Shown here piece by piece: positions 43,689 through 53,072 of a stretch of 64,000 nt of DNA (positions are counted from its first letter, which is position 1; every line of letters begins with the position of its first letter). Location: NCBI RefSeq assembly GCF_964204645.1, contig NC_134033.1, forward strand, positions 6,544,231-6,608,230. Reading direction: 5' to 3'. Below the pieces are notes generated by a model, which saw only the letters and a list, made by a program, of their open reading frames with translations, searched no databases and was not told where the DNA came from. Origin of the DNA: Tubulanus polymorphus. Lineage: Eukaryota > Nemertea > Palaeonemertea > Tubulaniformes > Tubulanidae. The position numbers and the translations under genes are program-made.

Positions 43689-44936
43689 ATGAGTGGGAGT
43701 TATATAAGTCCTTCTAAGATTTCTAGAATATCTAATGCTATTAAAGCAGAAAGATTACATCATATAATTACTCATAACCCTTCAAATATTAATCCCGATG
43801 AAACTTTATACGTTAGAATTCCGAGATTAACACAAAATACTTTTTATGTTCCAAATAGTATTTATTTATCAGCTGATATAAAAGTAATCGGTAATAATAA
43901 TAATTATGTTGTTGATAATGTTGGAAGATATTTGATTAAAAAGTTAACAATAAAGATTGGTCCAGAAACAGTTTTCTCATTAGATGATTATAATTTATTT
44001 ATGCATTATAAAGATTTATGGTTAACTAAAGAAAATAGAAATAATATGATATTTCAAGGAATCCAATCAGAAAACCAAAATAAATTAAGATCAGAAGCTA
44101 ATAGCGCAATATTAACAAATGATGTAGATAAATTGATAAAAAGTATATATGGAAGCAAATATAAAATTCCATTAGACTTTGAATTGATAAATAATAATGC
44201 ACCTTTATATAAATACGCAATTCAAGAAGATATTATATTTGAGATAACATTTGCTCCTGTAAATGAAATTGTAATATCTAGCGTTAATAAAGATATGAGT
44301 TATAAATTATCGAATATATGTTTAGAATATGATACAGTAACTGATGAAAATATTGCTAGAACAATTCAAACTCAATACAATCAAGGATTTTCATTATTAT
44401 ATGATTATATTGATAAATTTAAAACTGTAACTATTAATGCAAATGATGAAATAATTAATGAGAATATTAACTTCCCTAGAAGATCTATTAAAGGTATATT
44501 AATATTTCTTACCATTGGAACGTATACTAATGGCGCAATAAATGTTGATAATTATTATAATCCTGAAATAACAAAAGTAGAAATAACTATCGAAGGTATA
44601 GCGAATAAAATATTTTGTCAAGGAATGAGAATGATAGATCAATGGGTAGAAATTAAAAAACATTTTATGAATGAAAAAGTAAAATCATTTGAAAATTGTA
44701 ACATTAATCAAATTGATTATTATACCGGTAATAAATATGCATTATGGTTAGATTTTAGAACAACTGAAGATAATTCATTACATGGTTCTGGGAAAAAATT
44801 ACAAAATACAAAAGATGGGATCCAATTATTTATGACAAAGAAAAAGGGAATCAAAAATTTTAAAATGCATATTTATATTATATCTGACGCACAATTAAAT
44901 ATTGTAAATTCACAATTAGATATTATTCAATATTAG
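43689..44936 (+). CDS. Major capsid protein (double jelly-roll type)
   Basis: 415 aa, start at TTAAATAAATG with a T-run. The sequence pattern (ISRISNAIKAERLHH, LYVRIPRLTQNTFYVP, NICLEYDTVTDENIA, FPRRSIKGILIF, FYNPEITKVEI-like, CQGMRMIDQW) fits Polinton major capsid proteins, which form the hexon-like capsomers. The length matches a compact Polinton MCP. It is placed just upstream of integrase and ATPase, a usual neighbourhood. Intact in this copy. Confidence 0.85.
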   Translation: MSGSYISPSKISRISNAIKAERLHHIITHNPSNINPDETLYVRIPRLTQNTFYVPNSIYLSADIKVIGNNNNYVVDNVGRYLIKKLTIKIGPETVFSLDDYNLFMHYKDLWLTKENRNNMIFQGIQSENQNKLRSEANSAILTNDVDKLIKSIYGSKYKIPLDFELINNNAPLYKYAIQEDIIFEITFAPVNEIVISSVNKDMSYKLSNICLEYDTVTDENIARTIQTQYNQGFSLLYDYIDKFKTVTINANDEIINENINFPRRSIKGILIFLTIGTYTNGAINVDNYYNPEITKVEITIEGIANKIFCQGMRMIDQWVEIKKHFMNEKVKSFENCNINQIDYYTGNKYALWLDFRTTEDNSLHGSGKKLQNTKDGIQLFMTKKKGIKNFKMHIYIISDAQLNIVNSQLDIIQY

Positions 44937-44966
44937 AAATATAAAGTTAAAATTAAGGATATATAA

Positions 44967-46094
44967 ATGAGTGGTAAAAAAACTCCTAATACTAAAGAAC
45001 AATATTTAAGAAATTTATATTACAACCCTGAGAGTTCGGTTGCTTATTCTTCTACTAAAAATATATGGCGTAAAGTAAAACAAGATAAATTAGATAAGAT
45101 AATCTCACAAAATTTAGTTAAATATAAAGATATAAATGAATTTATGTTAGAACAACCAACATATACAACACATAAAAAAATTGTTAGAAAATATAAAACT
45201 CGTAAAACTATGGTAAGTTATGTAGATCAACAGTGGCAAGGAGATTTAATTGATATGAAAAATGTTAAGAAAGATAATGATGATTATTGGTGGTTATTGA
45301 ATATAATTGATATTTTTAGTCGTTATGTATGGAGTTTCCCACTTTATAGAAAAGATGCTGCACAAACATCACATGTTTTAAGAAAATTTCTTTCGGATGA
45401 TAAACTAAAACCAGAAAAAATACAATTTGATGATGGAAAAGAGTTTGATAATTCACTTGTTCATGAACTCTTAGATAATCATAATATTAAATATTTTTCA
45501 ACAAAATCAGATAAAAAAGCAGCAGTTGTTGAACGATTTAATAGAACATTAAGAACAAGAATGTGGAAATATTTTACAGCAAATAATACTTTTAAATGGA
45601 TTGTTGTTTTACCAAAATTGATAGAAGGATATAATAATTCTTATCATTCTTCTATTGGAATGAAACCTATTGATGCTAGAAAACCTGAAAATGCTGAAAT
45701 TGTTTGGAATAATTTATATGGAGCATTTCTTGTAGATGATTTTGGTGAACCTAAATTTAAAGTTGGTCAAAATGTTAGAATTTCTAAGTATAAAAAGATA
45801 TTTGATAAAGGATACGATCGAAATTTTACTAGAGAAATATATAAAATAAAAAAGGTAATAACAACAAAACCATATGTCTATAAATTAGAAGATTTAGATG
45901 GTGAAGAAGTTGATGGCTACTTTTATGAAGAAGAATTAAGTTTAACTACTGAAAATCTAAAACAAGAATATAAAATTGAAAAAGTATTAAAAACAAAAAC
46001 TGTTAAAAGAAAAAAATATTCTTTAGTAAAATGGGTTGGATGGCCAGATAAATTCAATGAATGGATATTATCAAGTAAAATTAAAAATATATAA
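44967..46094 (+). CDS. int: Retroviral-type integrase with C-terminal chromodomain
   Basis: 375 aa, start at ATATATAAATG. rve-type catalytic core: first Asp in QGDLIDM (~45240), second in FDDGKEFDN (~45430), Glu in VVERFNRTL (~45530), about 33 residues after the second. Flanking signatures are IIDIFSRYVWSFPL and YNNSYHSSIGMKP. The C-terminus is a chromodomain-like segment (YKIEKVLK, LVKWVGWPDKFNEW), common in Polinton integrases and thought to bind histone marks. It would insert the element, giving the 6-bp duplication seen here. Its stop abuts the ATPase ATG. Confidence 0.95.
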   Translation: MSGKKTPNTKEQYLRNLYYNPESSVAYSSTKNIWRKVKQDKLDKIISQNLVKYKDINEFMLEQPTYTTHKKIVRKYKTRKTMVSYVDQQWQGDLIDMKNVKKDNDDYWWLLNIIDIFSRYVWSFPLYRKDAAQTSHVLRKFLSDDKLKPEKIQFDDGKEFDNSLVHELLDNHNIKYFSTKSDKKAAVVERFNRTLRTRMWKYFTANNTFKWIVVLPKLIEGYNNSYHSSIGMKPIDARKPENAEIVWNNLYGAFLVDDFGEPKFKVGQNVRISKYKKIFDKGYDRNFTREIYKIKKVITTKPYVYKLEDLDGEEVDGYFYEEELSLTTENLKQEYKIEKVLKTKTVKRKKYSLVKWVGWPDKFNEWILSSKIKNI

Positions 46095-46703
46095 ATGAAT
46101 AAGGAATTATTCATATTTGAGCCTCATAATATGTTAATTTCTGGTGTAACAAATTGTGGAAAAACTTATTTTATATTACATTTATTAGAAACTGTTTATG
46201 AAAACTATTTTGATAATATAGTATTATTTTGTCCAACATATGAATTTAATCAAACTTATGATAAAAATATTACTAGGAATAATAAATTTATTATATTAGA
46301 TCCTAAAACAGTAAAAGAAAATTTAGATAATTGTATAAAAATAGCAATTGATATTTATAAAGGATCAAATACATTATTTATCATAGATGATTGTGCTAAT
46401 CTACATGATTCAAAAGTTAGAGAAAGTGAGTTATGTTATTTAGCTTTTTCTGGTAGACATTTTGGGATAACAACTTGGGTTTTAAATCAAAAATATAATT
46501 CAATTGTTAAAGATTTTAGAGAAAACATTAGATTTCTAGTTTTATTCTACAATAAAGATAGAAAATCGATGAAAAATGCACTTGAGGAAAATGATATTAT
46601 TCCACATGATTTACATAATGAATATATGGATAAGTTGAAAAATATTAAAAGATCAAAATTACTATTTAGATTACAACACCCATTTAAATATGAATTTATT
46701 TAA
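46095..46703 (+). CDS. atp: Genome-packaging ATPase (A32/FtsK-HerA type)
   Basis: 202 aa, start at ATATATAAATG directly after the integrase stop. Walker A GVTNCGKTYF near the N-terminus, Walker B TLFIIDDCA at about residues 95-105, and a following FSGRHFGITTWVLNQ segment (sensor region) typical of Polinton and NCLDV packaging ATPases. It would pump the DNA into the capsid. Intact. Confidence 0.92.
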   Translation: MNKELFIFEPHNMLISGVTNCGKTYFILHLLETVYENYFDNIVLFCPTYEFNQTYDKNITRNNKFIILDPKTVKENLDNCIKIAIDIYKGSNTLFIIDDCANLHDSKVRESELCYLAFSGRHFGITTWVLNQKYNSIVKDFRENIRFLVLFYNKDRKSMKNALEENDIIPHDLHNEYMDKLKNIKRSKLLFRLQHPFKYEFI

Positions 46704-47085
46704 ATTCAATTAGTTTGTTAATCTAGTTGAATTCTAGTTATTGGTAGTTGTAACAAAAATCAAATAGATTTAACAATATTTTAACTAGCTTGTTAATCTA
46801 TTTTAATTCTAGTTGAATTCTAGTTGTTAGTAGTTGAAACAAAAATCAACTAGATTTAACAAGAAATAAACAAAAACAACAATATTTCAACTAGCTTGTT
46901 AATCTAGTTACATTCTAGTTACATTCTAATTGAATTCTAGTTGTTAGTAGTTGAAACAAAAATCAACTAGATTTAACAAGAAATAAACAAAAACAACAAT
47001 ATTTCAACTAACTTGTTAATCTAGTTGAATTCTAGTTACATTATAGTTAAATTCTAGTTGCAACATCACACAATTAATTTTTTTG
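46704..47085. repeat. AT-rich tandem repeat block inside Polinton
   Basis: About three imperfect units of 110-130 bp built on CTAGTTGAATTCTAGTTG, GTAGTTGAAACAAAAATCAA and AACTAGCTTGTTAATCTAG. CTAGTT and AACTAG make many short inverted repeats. It is the longest non-coding stretch of the element. It might serve as a transcription end or replication-related site, but that is speculation. Confidence 0.8.
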
Positions 47086-47093
47086 TTATATAA

Positions 47094-47510
47094 ATGGTAG
47101 GTGAAAAGAAAATAAAATCTAAAAATGGTGATGTTCCAATTGAAAAAACTTTAGATGATTTAGGAATAACAGAAACAAAATTAATTCCAGATGATGGTGC
47201 TTTAAATAATGTTACAACAAATAATAATTATGAATATTATCTTTATTGCAAACATCAATTAGAAATATTAATAGCATCTGGAAAATGTAAAAATTTTGTT
47301 AGTAAAAATTTAACTTATAATGAATTAGACACAATGAAATCAGATGAAATTATTAGATTATTTAAGATTTATGAAGCCGCGAGAACAGCTAGAATTAATG
47401 ACGCGATATCAGAAAATGTAGTAAAAGGTTATAGTAAATTATGTAATTATATACTACCAATTGAAGATGAAAATAGATTATATTCCGATTTAAAAAATGA
47501 TTATTTATGA
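47094..47510 (+). CDS. Polinton protein of unknown function, 138 aa
   Basis: Start at TTATATAAATG with a T-run. Soluble, mixed charge. Contains YYLYCKHQLEILIASGKCKNF and a helical end (ARTARINDAIS). Family not recognised. The stop overlaps the next small frame (ATGA). Confidence 0.7.
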   Translation: MVGEKKIKSKNGDVPIEKTLDDLGITETKLIPDDGALNNVTTNNNYEYYLYCKHQLEILIASGKCKNFVSKNLTYNELDTMKSDEIIRLFKIYEAARTARINDAISENVVKGYSKLCNYILPIEDENRLYSDLKNDYL

Positions 47511-47680
47511 CTGAATTAAATAAATGGATTGGATATTTATCATTTCAATTAGGTGGATTTATGACATTATTATCAACTGGAGTTATAACATTTTCAAATA
47601 TTGAAAGTAAAAATATTTCTATAATAAATGAGCGAGGTGAAAGAAGTGAAGAAAAAACCGAGAACTCAGAAACAAATTGA
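47507..47680 (+). CDS. Small putative membrane protein, 57 aa
   Basis: Its ATG overlaps the stop of the preceding gene (ATGA at 47507-47510). It contains one hydrophobic segment (WIGYLSFQLGGFMTLLSTGV) and a charged tail that overlaps the next gene's start by about 50 bp in another frame. A small hydrophobic protein with this kind of segment fits the element's style, but the frame is short and could be fortuitous. Confidence 0.4.
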   Translation: MTELNKWIGYLSFQLGGFMTLLSTGVITFSNIESKNISIINERGERSEEKTENSETN

Positions 47681-47981
47681 ATGGTCTCGGCAATTAGGAA
47701 TTAAATCACAAGAATATAAAAAAGCTGTAAAAGAAAAAATAAGTAATAAAAATGTTAATAAAAATGGTGAAAATATTGTTATTTCTACTCCTTCTGATAG
47801 TAGAATATTTGATAAATATTTATATTTTACAGTTGGATTTGTAATTGTATTCATTTTGATTGGGTGTAATTGGTATAAGAAATCAAATAAAATTCATGAT
47901 ATTAGTAATTCTGAACCAACTGCTATCAAAAATGAAAGTACTTCTGAAATTCCAAAATTGACAATAAAAAAAATGGATTAA
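47628..47981 (+). CDS. Polinton single-pass membrane protein, 117 aa
   Basis: Start at TATAATAAATG. A strongly basic N-terminal segment (KKKPRTQKQIEWSRQLG), one membrane helix (about residues 63-84, YLYFTVGFVIVFILIGCNW) and a polar tail. The basic lead resembles other Polinton small proteins I recall; function unknown. Confidence 0.7.
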   Translation: MSEVKEVKKKPRTQKQIEWSRQLGIKSQEYKKAVKEKISNKNVNKNGENIVISTPSDSRIFDKYLYFTVGFVIVFILIGCNWYKKSNKIHDISNSEPTAIKNESTSEIPKLTIKKMD

Positions 47982-48018
47982 TATTTTAGAAAAAAAGCAA
48001 AAAAAATAATTGAATATC

Positions 48019-48711
48019 TCACTGCGGAGCAATTAAATTGTCTAGATAAGTCATTTCGGATTCCTCAACGTATCGTTCATTATTTGGATTATTGTTCCAT
48101 TGATCAATAAATTTCTTTGCCTTTGTTAACTGTTCTGAATATAACTGTAAATTTAGTTTATTAGATTTAATTATATTTTCTTTCTTTTCTAAAGGCCTTA
48201 AATTTCTCCAGTTCCAGATTTTCTTCTTATCATATTCATCATTCATATCAAATTTAGAAATCGGCAACACGTGATCAATATGAAAGTATTCACCATAATT
48301 ATCTATATTCATTTTATCATCGAATTGATATATTATCCATGATTTTAAGAATTCATCTGAACAACCCAATAGATTAGATAGTGTTTCTGAATGTGTTTCT
48401 TTGTTGAATAATTGTGTTAATCTAGACCGTAAACATTGTTTCAATCTAAAATTAAGATCTGTTTGATATCTTTCTCTCATATATTTTGTCATATAATCAT
48501 TATAAGATTCTCTATTATCTTCTCGGTATTGTTTGGTATATAGTTTAAAACAAGTTTTACAGCAATTTTGAAAACCATCTTTGCTAATCTTACGCTTACT
48601 AAATTCTGTAAATGATTTATCTAATTCACATTTAGAACACTTCTTGTAGTATATGTTTATAACACCAATGTTATTTGTAATATTAACAATTTGTGGTTGT
48701 TCTGATTCCAT
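48019..48711 (-). CDS. HNH endonuclease
   Basis: 230 aa, minus strand, start codon inside the right TIR so its promoter is identical to that of the PolB gene. N-terminal zinc-binding pair (CSKCELDKSF, then CCKTC), a basic helical part (QYREDNRESYNDYMTKY), and an HNH core (HIDHVLPISKFD, WRNLRPLEKKENIIKSNK, about residues 145-190). Similar proteins occur in giant viruses and phages as homing-type nucleases. Possible roles are homing, defence against related elements, or processing of DNA ends; none is shown. Intact. Confidence 0.88.
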   Translation of the reverse strand: MESEQPQIVNITNNIGVINIYYKKCSKCELDKSFTEFSKRKISKDGFQNCCKTCFKLYTKQYREDNRESYNDYMTKYMRERYQTDLNFRLKQCLRSRLTQLFNKETHSETLSNLLGCSDEFLKSWIIYQFDDKMNIDNYGEYFHIDHVLPISKFDMNDEYDKKKIWNWRNLRPLEKKENIIKSNKLNLQLYSEQLTKAKKFIDQWNNNPNNERYVEESEMTYLDNLIAPQ

Positions 48712-48796
48712 TTATTAGGAAAAAAAATTACTTGTGGTGATGAGTGGTGTCTCGACCGCACGACCTCTGGCCTGAAAACGCCATCTTCCAATTACT
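48708..48796 (-). repeat. Polinton right terminal inverted repeat
   Basis: Inverse of 31960-48 positions (31960-32048) with no mismatch seen over 89 bp. It ends CCAATTACT. It contains the T-run, TAAATG and first bases of the HNH gene. Confidence 0.95.
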
Positions 48797-48802
48797 GAAG
48801 TT
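48797..48802. repeat. Target site duplication of Polinton, right
   Basis: GAAGTT directly after the right TIR, matching 31954-31959. Confidence 0.93.
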
Positions 48803-48879
48803 TCCAGTACCTAGGCGCAATTTTGAGGCGGTCCCTCGAGGTCCCCATTGTTGCGATAATTTGCGCTCATTTTTAAAAC

Positions 48880-50800
48880 ATAAGTTTAGATTGAATATCA
48901 TATAGTTCTGGAAAATTAGACTACTATCAAACTCTGACCCTCATACATTTTGGAAACTATTAAAAAAATCAGATAACAATTCGTGCAAACTTCCAAACTC
49001 CGATCTCTTCCAACATTTCAAATCTATGAATGAAAGCCCACTTTTAAACGGAAACGAACCTCTATTAAATAACGTTGATGAATTTATAGGTAGTAACTTT
49101 GACCTTGGCCCTTTGAATCAACCGTTCTCTAGGGAAGAAATCTCAAAATGTATCAAAAAGCGAAAAAATTCCAAGGCCTGCGGTATCGTTGGGATACCGA
49201 ATGAGTTCCTCAAAAGTGCCGAAGAATCACTTCTACCTTTATTAGTAAACCTTTTTAATAATGCTCTCGATACAGGCACTATTCCAGAGTCATGGCTGAA
49301 AGGCATCATTGTCCCTTTCTGTAAACAAAAAGGTAGCGAAAAAGACCGCGATAATTATAGGGGAATCACCCTTTTGAGCAATATTGGCAAACTATTCACT
49401 AGTATTATCAACGAAAGAATTACTGAGTACTTAGAAATTAACAATCTTTTGCTACAGAATCAGGCCGGTTTTAGGAAGAACCATAGCATTATGGACCACA
49501 TATTTACCCTCAAGGCTCTAGTCGACACCTTCCTAAACAACAATCAAAAACTCTGTTGTATCGTCATAGATTATAAAAAAGCCTTCGACTCTATCTGGAG
49601 AAAGGCCTTGTGGCACAAACTAATTATCAGTGGTGTCACTGGCAAAGTACTTAACGTTAAGTGAACATTCATTAGACATAGATCTGACCTTGAAACTTTA
49701 TGATAGTATGGTATTACCAATATTGCTGTTTGGCTGCGAAATTTGGGGATATGAGAACACACAGGTACTCGAGCCTGTTCAGCTACAATTTTTAAAATAT
49801 TTACTCAGATTGAAAAGGTCTACGTCTAGTGTATTTATTTACTGCGAGCTTGGTCGCTATCCTTTAGAGATTTATGTTAAACTGAGAATCGTTAAATTTT
49901 GGACAAAATTGATATTACAGAGTGAACATTCTTCTTCTTTTATGTACAAATATATCTATCAAACGCACCACGGTGGTCGGAGTAACGCTTGGATTCTTAA
50001 TGTTAAAAATATTCTTGTAAAAAAAGGTCTCGGCCACGCTTGGGAAACTCAATCTGTACCCAGTGCTAATTATCTTCATAGTATATTCAAACAGAGACTC
50101 ATGGATCAGTACGCACAAGGCTGGCACTCCGAGGTCAACGAAACACCAATTTGCTTAACCTACAAGCGTTTTAAAAAACTGTTTTAAATTCGAAGAGTAC
50201 CCTGACCAAATTACCCCCCAGTCTCCGCCTAGCCTTGTGTCGATTCAGATGCTCGAACCATAAGTTTACCTATTGAAATCGGTAGATATCGCCAGATTGA
50301 GCGAAACCATAGAATTTGTCAAAAATGTAATTTGGCAGCAACTGGAGACGAATTCCATTTTCTTTTAGTATGTCTCTTTTTTCAAAGCCTGAGAAGCAAA
50401 TTTATACCTAGTTACTACTGGCGACATCCCAATGAAAATACCCTACATATCCTTTTCTGTTCGAGAGGTAAAACTTTGCTCAATCTGGCGATATTCATTA
50501 AAAAGGTATCAAATAATTTACCTAATATAGCGTATAATTATCGGATCTCGATACTACAATTCCGCCTCATCTTTTGCATTATAGTTTCATTATAATTTTA
50601 TTATTATAAGTATTGTATTATTGCTATCACTATTATTATTATTATTTTTACTATAATCATAATTTTTACAATTTATTAATATAATTATTATTAATATTAT
50701 CATTATATTTTTGTAATAGTCTGTAATCTATGCGCTACTTTTGTGCTCTGTGCAATGTTATTATAACTTGTGGAGTGAATAAACTGAAACTGAAACTAAA
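48880..50800 (+). mobile_element. LINE inserted in the loop of the fold-back element
   Basis: Plus-strand, 5'-truncated LINE. RT starts in frame 49026-49664, the C-terminal part is 49630-50187, and a finger-containing tail is at 50260-50520. The 3' end is AT-rich and finishes with a short repeat (GAAACTGAAACT, to 50800). It fills the loop between the arms of the fold-back element. Confidence 0.8.
49026..50187 (+). pseudogene. LINE reverse transcriptase, broken
   Basis: First frame: KNSKACGIVGIPNEFLK, DNYRGITLLSNIGKLF, NQAGFRKNHSIMDHIF and IDYKKAFDSIW. The catalytic YADD region is missing by deletion near 49640, where the frame jumps to SMVLPILLFGCEIWGYEN and the downstream thumb and C-terminal region (LRLKRSTSS, YCELGRYPL). 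It ends at 50187. Confidence 0.8.
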
Positions 50801-50899
50801 AATGTGCGCAAATCATCGCAACAATGGGGACCTCGAGGGACCGCCACAAAATGGCGCCTAGAAACTGGAAACTTCTTTATTGGTTCATATGTCGAACTG

Positions 50900-52785
50900 G
50901 GAAGCTTACGAAGATTTCATCGAAATAATTCCAGCCCATAACATATGACTATTGCCAAGAAGCGCAACCTGGGTCAACATTATGCTGGATATGTGGATAA
51001 TAGGAGTCCATTTGTCAGAGCATCGAAGCAATACAGTCCAACTTGTTTATGATGTCTCAGATGGAGCGCGCAGGGCAGGGCCGTCATTATATTGCTGACT
51101 TATCCAAATTACACTTACACAGCGCAACGTCTTTCAGTGTGTAAACTCCGTCGTACTCGGCATTATAGGACAGTGAGGAATTGAATTCTAGCCACCTGAG
51201 CCCTTGGCTTGATTCGAGCAAAAGACCTTAAATGACTTCACAGAATTTGATTATGAGTCTAGGACTTTCTAATTTTTTGAAGAATGCTTTCTCTGGTTTT
51301 GAGATCAATTAAAATTCACTCCTGAATACATTAGTAAAAAATTAGTCAAATAGATTCTTATTTTATTGAAAGAAATTCTACTGAACACAGATTTTGAAAT
51401 GAATTATGTGTCGATTGATCCAGACGAAATAAATACAGCTAAATCAACTGACGATCAACGAGGTGGAGTTTTCATTTATTTTCGGATAATTTGTCTACCC
51501 CTGATGATACAAGCATTTTGGCGACATCTTTTGAAACCTCAACGCTTTATCTGCGCGCGTCAATTAGTCAGCCACAATCGATTTTCATGCCATCTAAACT
51601 CTTTCCACCTGTAATTAAGCAATCTAATGTAAGAATTACTCAGTTATGTAATATAATAGAGGAGTGAAAGAAAGTACAATAAATATTTAAATCGTGCGTT
51701 TGTCGCGAAACATCTATTACTACTGTCTTGCAGAGCATAGACGCCGACCGTTAAGCCATGTGGTATTGGTATTCTACGGGCTATTCGGTTTACTCCAAAA
51801 CAAGTCTCTGATAAACTTTCAAAAGCTTCATATCAAGGGTATATCGTAGGACTCGTGAATTATCATCCCATAATAACAATGTATCCAATTCTGCATGTAC
51901 ACTAGCACGACTGATTACTGATCCAAATATTTTAAACATGACATTAGAAAAAAAACATTTACACAAAACGTCAAGTACTTACAGCATCTGAGATGCTTAA
52001 TTTGAATCGTACACTTGCACACTGTGGTTTATATATATTCCCACCAGCTGCAAGAATCGGCAAAGGAATTGAAGACCGCAGTGACCAGTTCATTCCACGA
52101 TTAATAGCTGGAAAGAAAGTAATCGAAATAAATGGTCGTATACATAAGTGTAAACCAGTCCCTTACTAACTTCTAAGGTTTTCGTTGTCATCGATCCGAG
52201 TCGTCAAGTGAACGCGGAAGTAAAATTCCATAGTAAAATCCCTACTACCATTCCTGTCCATATTACGTTGATTTGAGCCAGAAATATTCAGGAAATGTAG
52301 CCAACGTAAATTGATTTACTAATAGAATTAATCAATTGACTCATTTTAAGGATCATAGTTCATTTAAGTCCTAAAACTCGCCATATATTTGCGATAAATT
52401 TAGGCTGAAAATGATTTCAACCATCCGCCATGTTGGCTGCATATTGTCCGCAGTATCCGGACTTATTGTAAGTCTGAATTCGCGATTTACGGTTGAGTTT
52501 GACGCTCGAGGTCGTCCGGTAATTTGAAGGCTTTTCGGGATGTACTTTTATCAATGGATGACAATACTTTGCGTTATTCTTGTTGCTGTTTAGACCCGGT
52601 TATTACACGGGATTAATTCATAATAGATTACTATACGCAAATTCGAAATATTCAGGCGCTGAGTTATATTTCTGATAGAATTTAAAATTACGTTTATAAG
52701 CTGTTGGTAGTCGAATCTGAGAGGAGTTACATTTTATGAAAAATTTATAATGATAATAATAATCAACATAGATACAAGAGGGTTT
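50900..52785. other. No feature supported
   Basis: About 1.9 kb without a convincing gene. Short frames occur (51366-51614; 52618-52830 on the minus strand), and 51985-52137 could be an exon by its borders, but nothing in them is recognisable. Confidence 0.4.
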
Positions 52786-52857
52786 CTGCGAAAGCAGCAG
52801 AAACCCTAATAAGAAACACGCGAATCCCAATAGGGTTTTCTGTGATGTAACAGATAA
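52786..52857. repeat. Paired hairpins at the right end of an inserted block
   Basis: GGGTTTCTGC/GCAGAAACCC forms one hairpin (about 52780-52806) and CAGAAACCCTA/TAGGGTTTTCTG a second (about 52796-52842). GGGTTTTCTG is also found just inside the left end at 28066-28105. Directly after it, at 52858, a Polinton-type gene resumes. Confidence 0.6.
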
Positions 52858-53072
52858 CCCTAATTAACATTACATAAGAAATATTTAATTACAAATATCG
52901 AAACATTTACTAATAGATATGGTAACAAATTAGTTATTCACCTAGAATATGAAGGATTAAAAGGTAATAAATATACATTCAGAACATATTTACCAGATAG
53001 ATTTCATAGATAATCTACTGAAGATCTAGAAGAAGTGTGTTCTGGTGATTTCTATTTCATATACCAATAAGG
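52858..53072 (+). pseudogene. Second half of Polinton-end small gene
   Basis: Continues the gene whose first 32 codons are at 27967-28064: KYLITNI..FTNRYGNKLV, then YLPDRFHR, an in-frame TAG at about 53010, and EEVCSGDFYFIY. Same orientation as the first half. A copy with both halves together is at 1613-1964. Confidence 0.75.

Larger units (their letters stand above)
31960..48796. mobile_element. Polinton/Maverick, complete 16.8-kb virus-like transposon
   Basis: 16,837 bp with 89-bp identical TIRs beginning AGTAATTGG, flanked by GAAGTT on both sides. It encodes protein-primed PolB, a chromodomain integrase, an A32-like ATPase, major and minor capsid proteins, a VLTF3-like protein, an HNH nuclease and several small membrane proteins. 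It is strongly AT-rich compared with the flanks, with intergenic gaps mostly of 15-50 bp. PolB has three stops and a frameshift and the penton gene a frameshift, so this copy is probably not autonomous. An adenain-type protease, usual in the group, was not recognised. Confidence 0.96.
31948..50881. mobile_element. Fold-back element that hosts the Polinton and a LINE
   Basis: The left arm is 31948-31959 continued at 48803-48877; the right arm is 50802-50881. With the Polinton and one target copy removed, the arms are inverted copies of about 90 bp (AATAAAGAAGTTTCCAGT at the tips, CGGTCCCTCGAGGTCCCC inside, CATTTTT at the loop). The loop between the arms is filled by a plus-strand LINE. The right arm keeps GAAGTT in single copy, so it shows what the Polinton target looked like before insertion. 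Confidence 0.75.

Noticed and set aside
47516..47590. Alternative start at the TAAATAAATG near 47524
   Set aside because: The frame from that ATG closes quickly, whereas the frame from 47507 gives a hydrophobic protein; the motif may be chance in AT-rich DNA.
51985..52137. Possible exon between CTTACAG and C/GTATAC
   Set aside because: Open in one frame but with no recognisable domain and no partner exons nearby.
52840..52858. Telomere-like ATAACCCT motif
   Set aside because: Single occurrence that forms part of a hairpin, not a telomeric repeat run.
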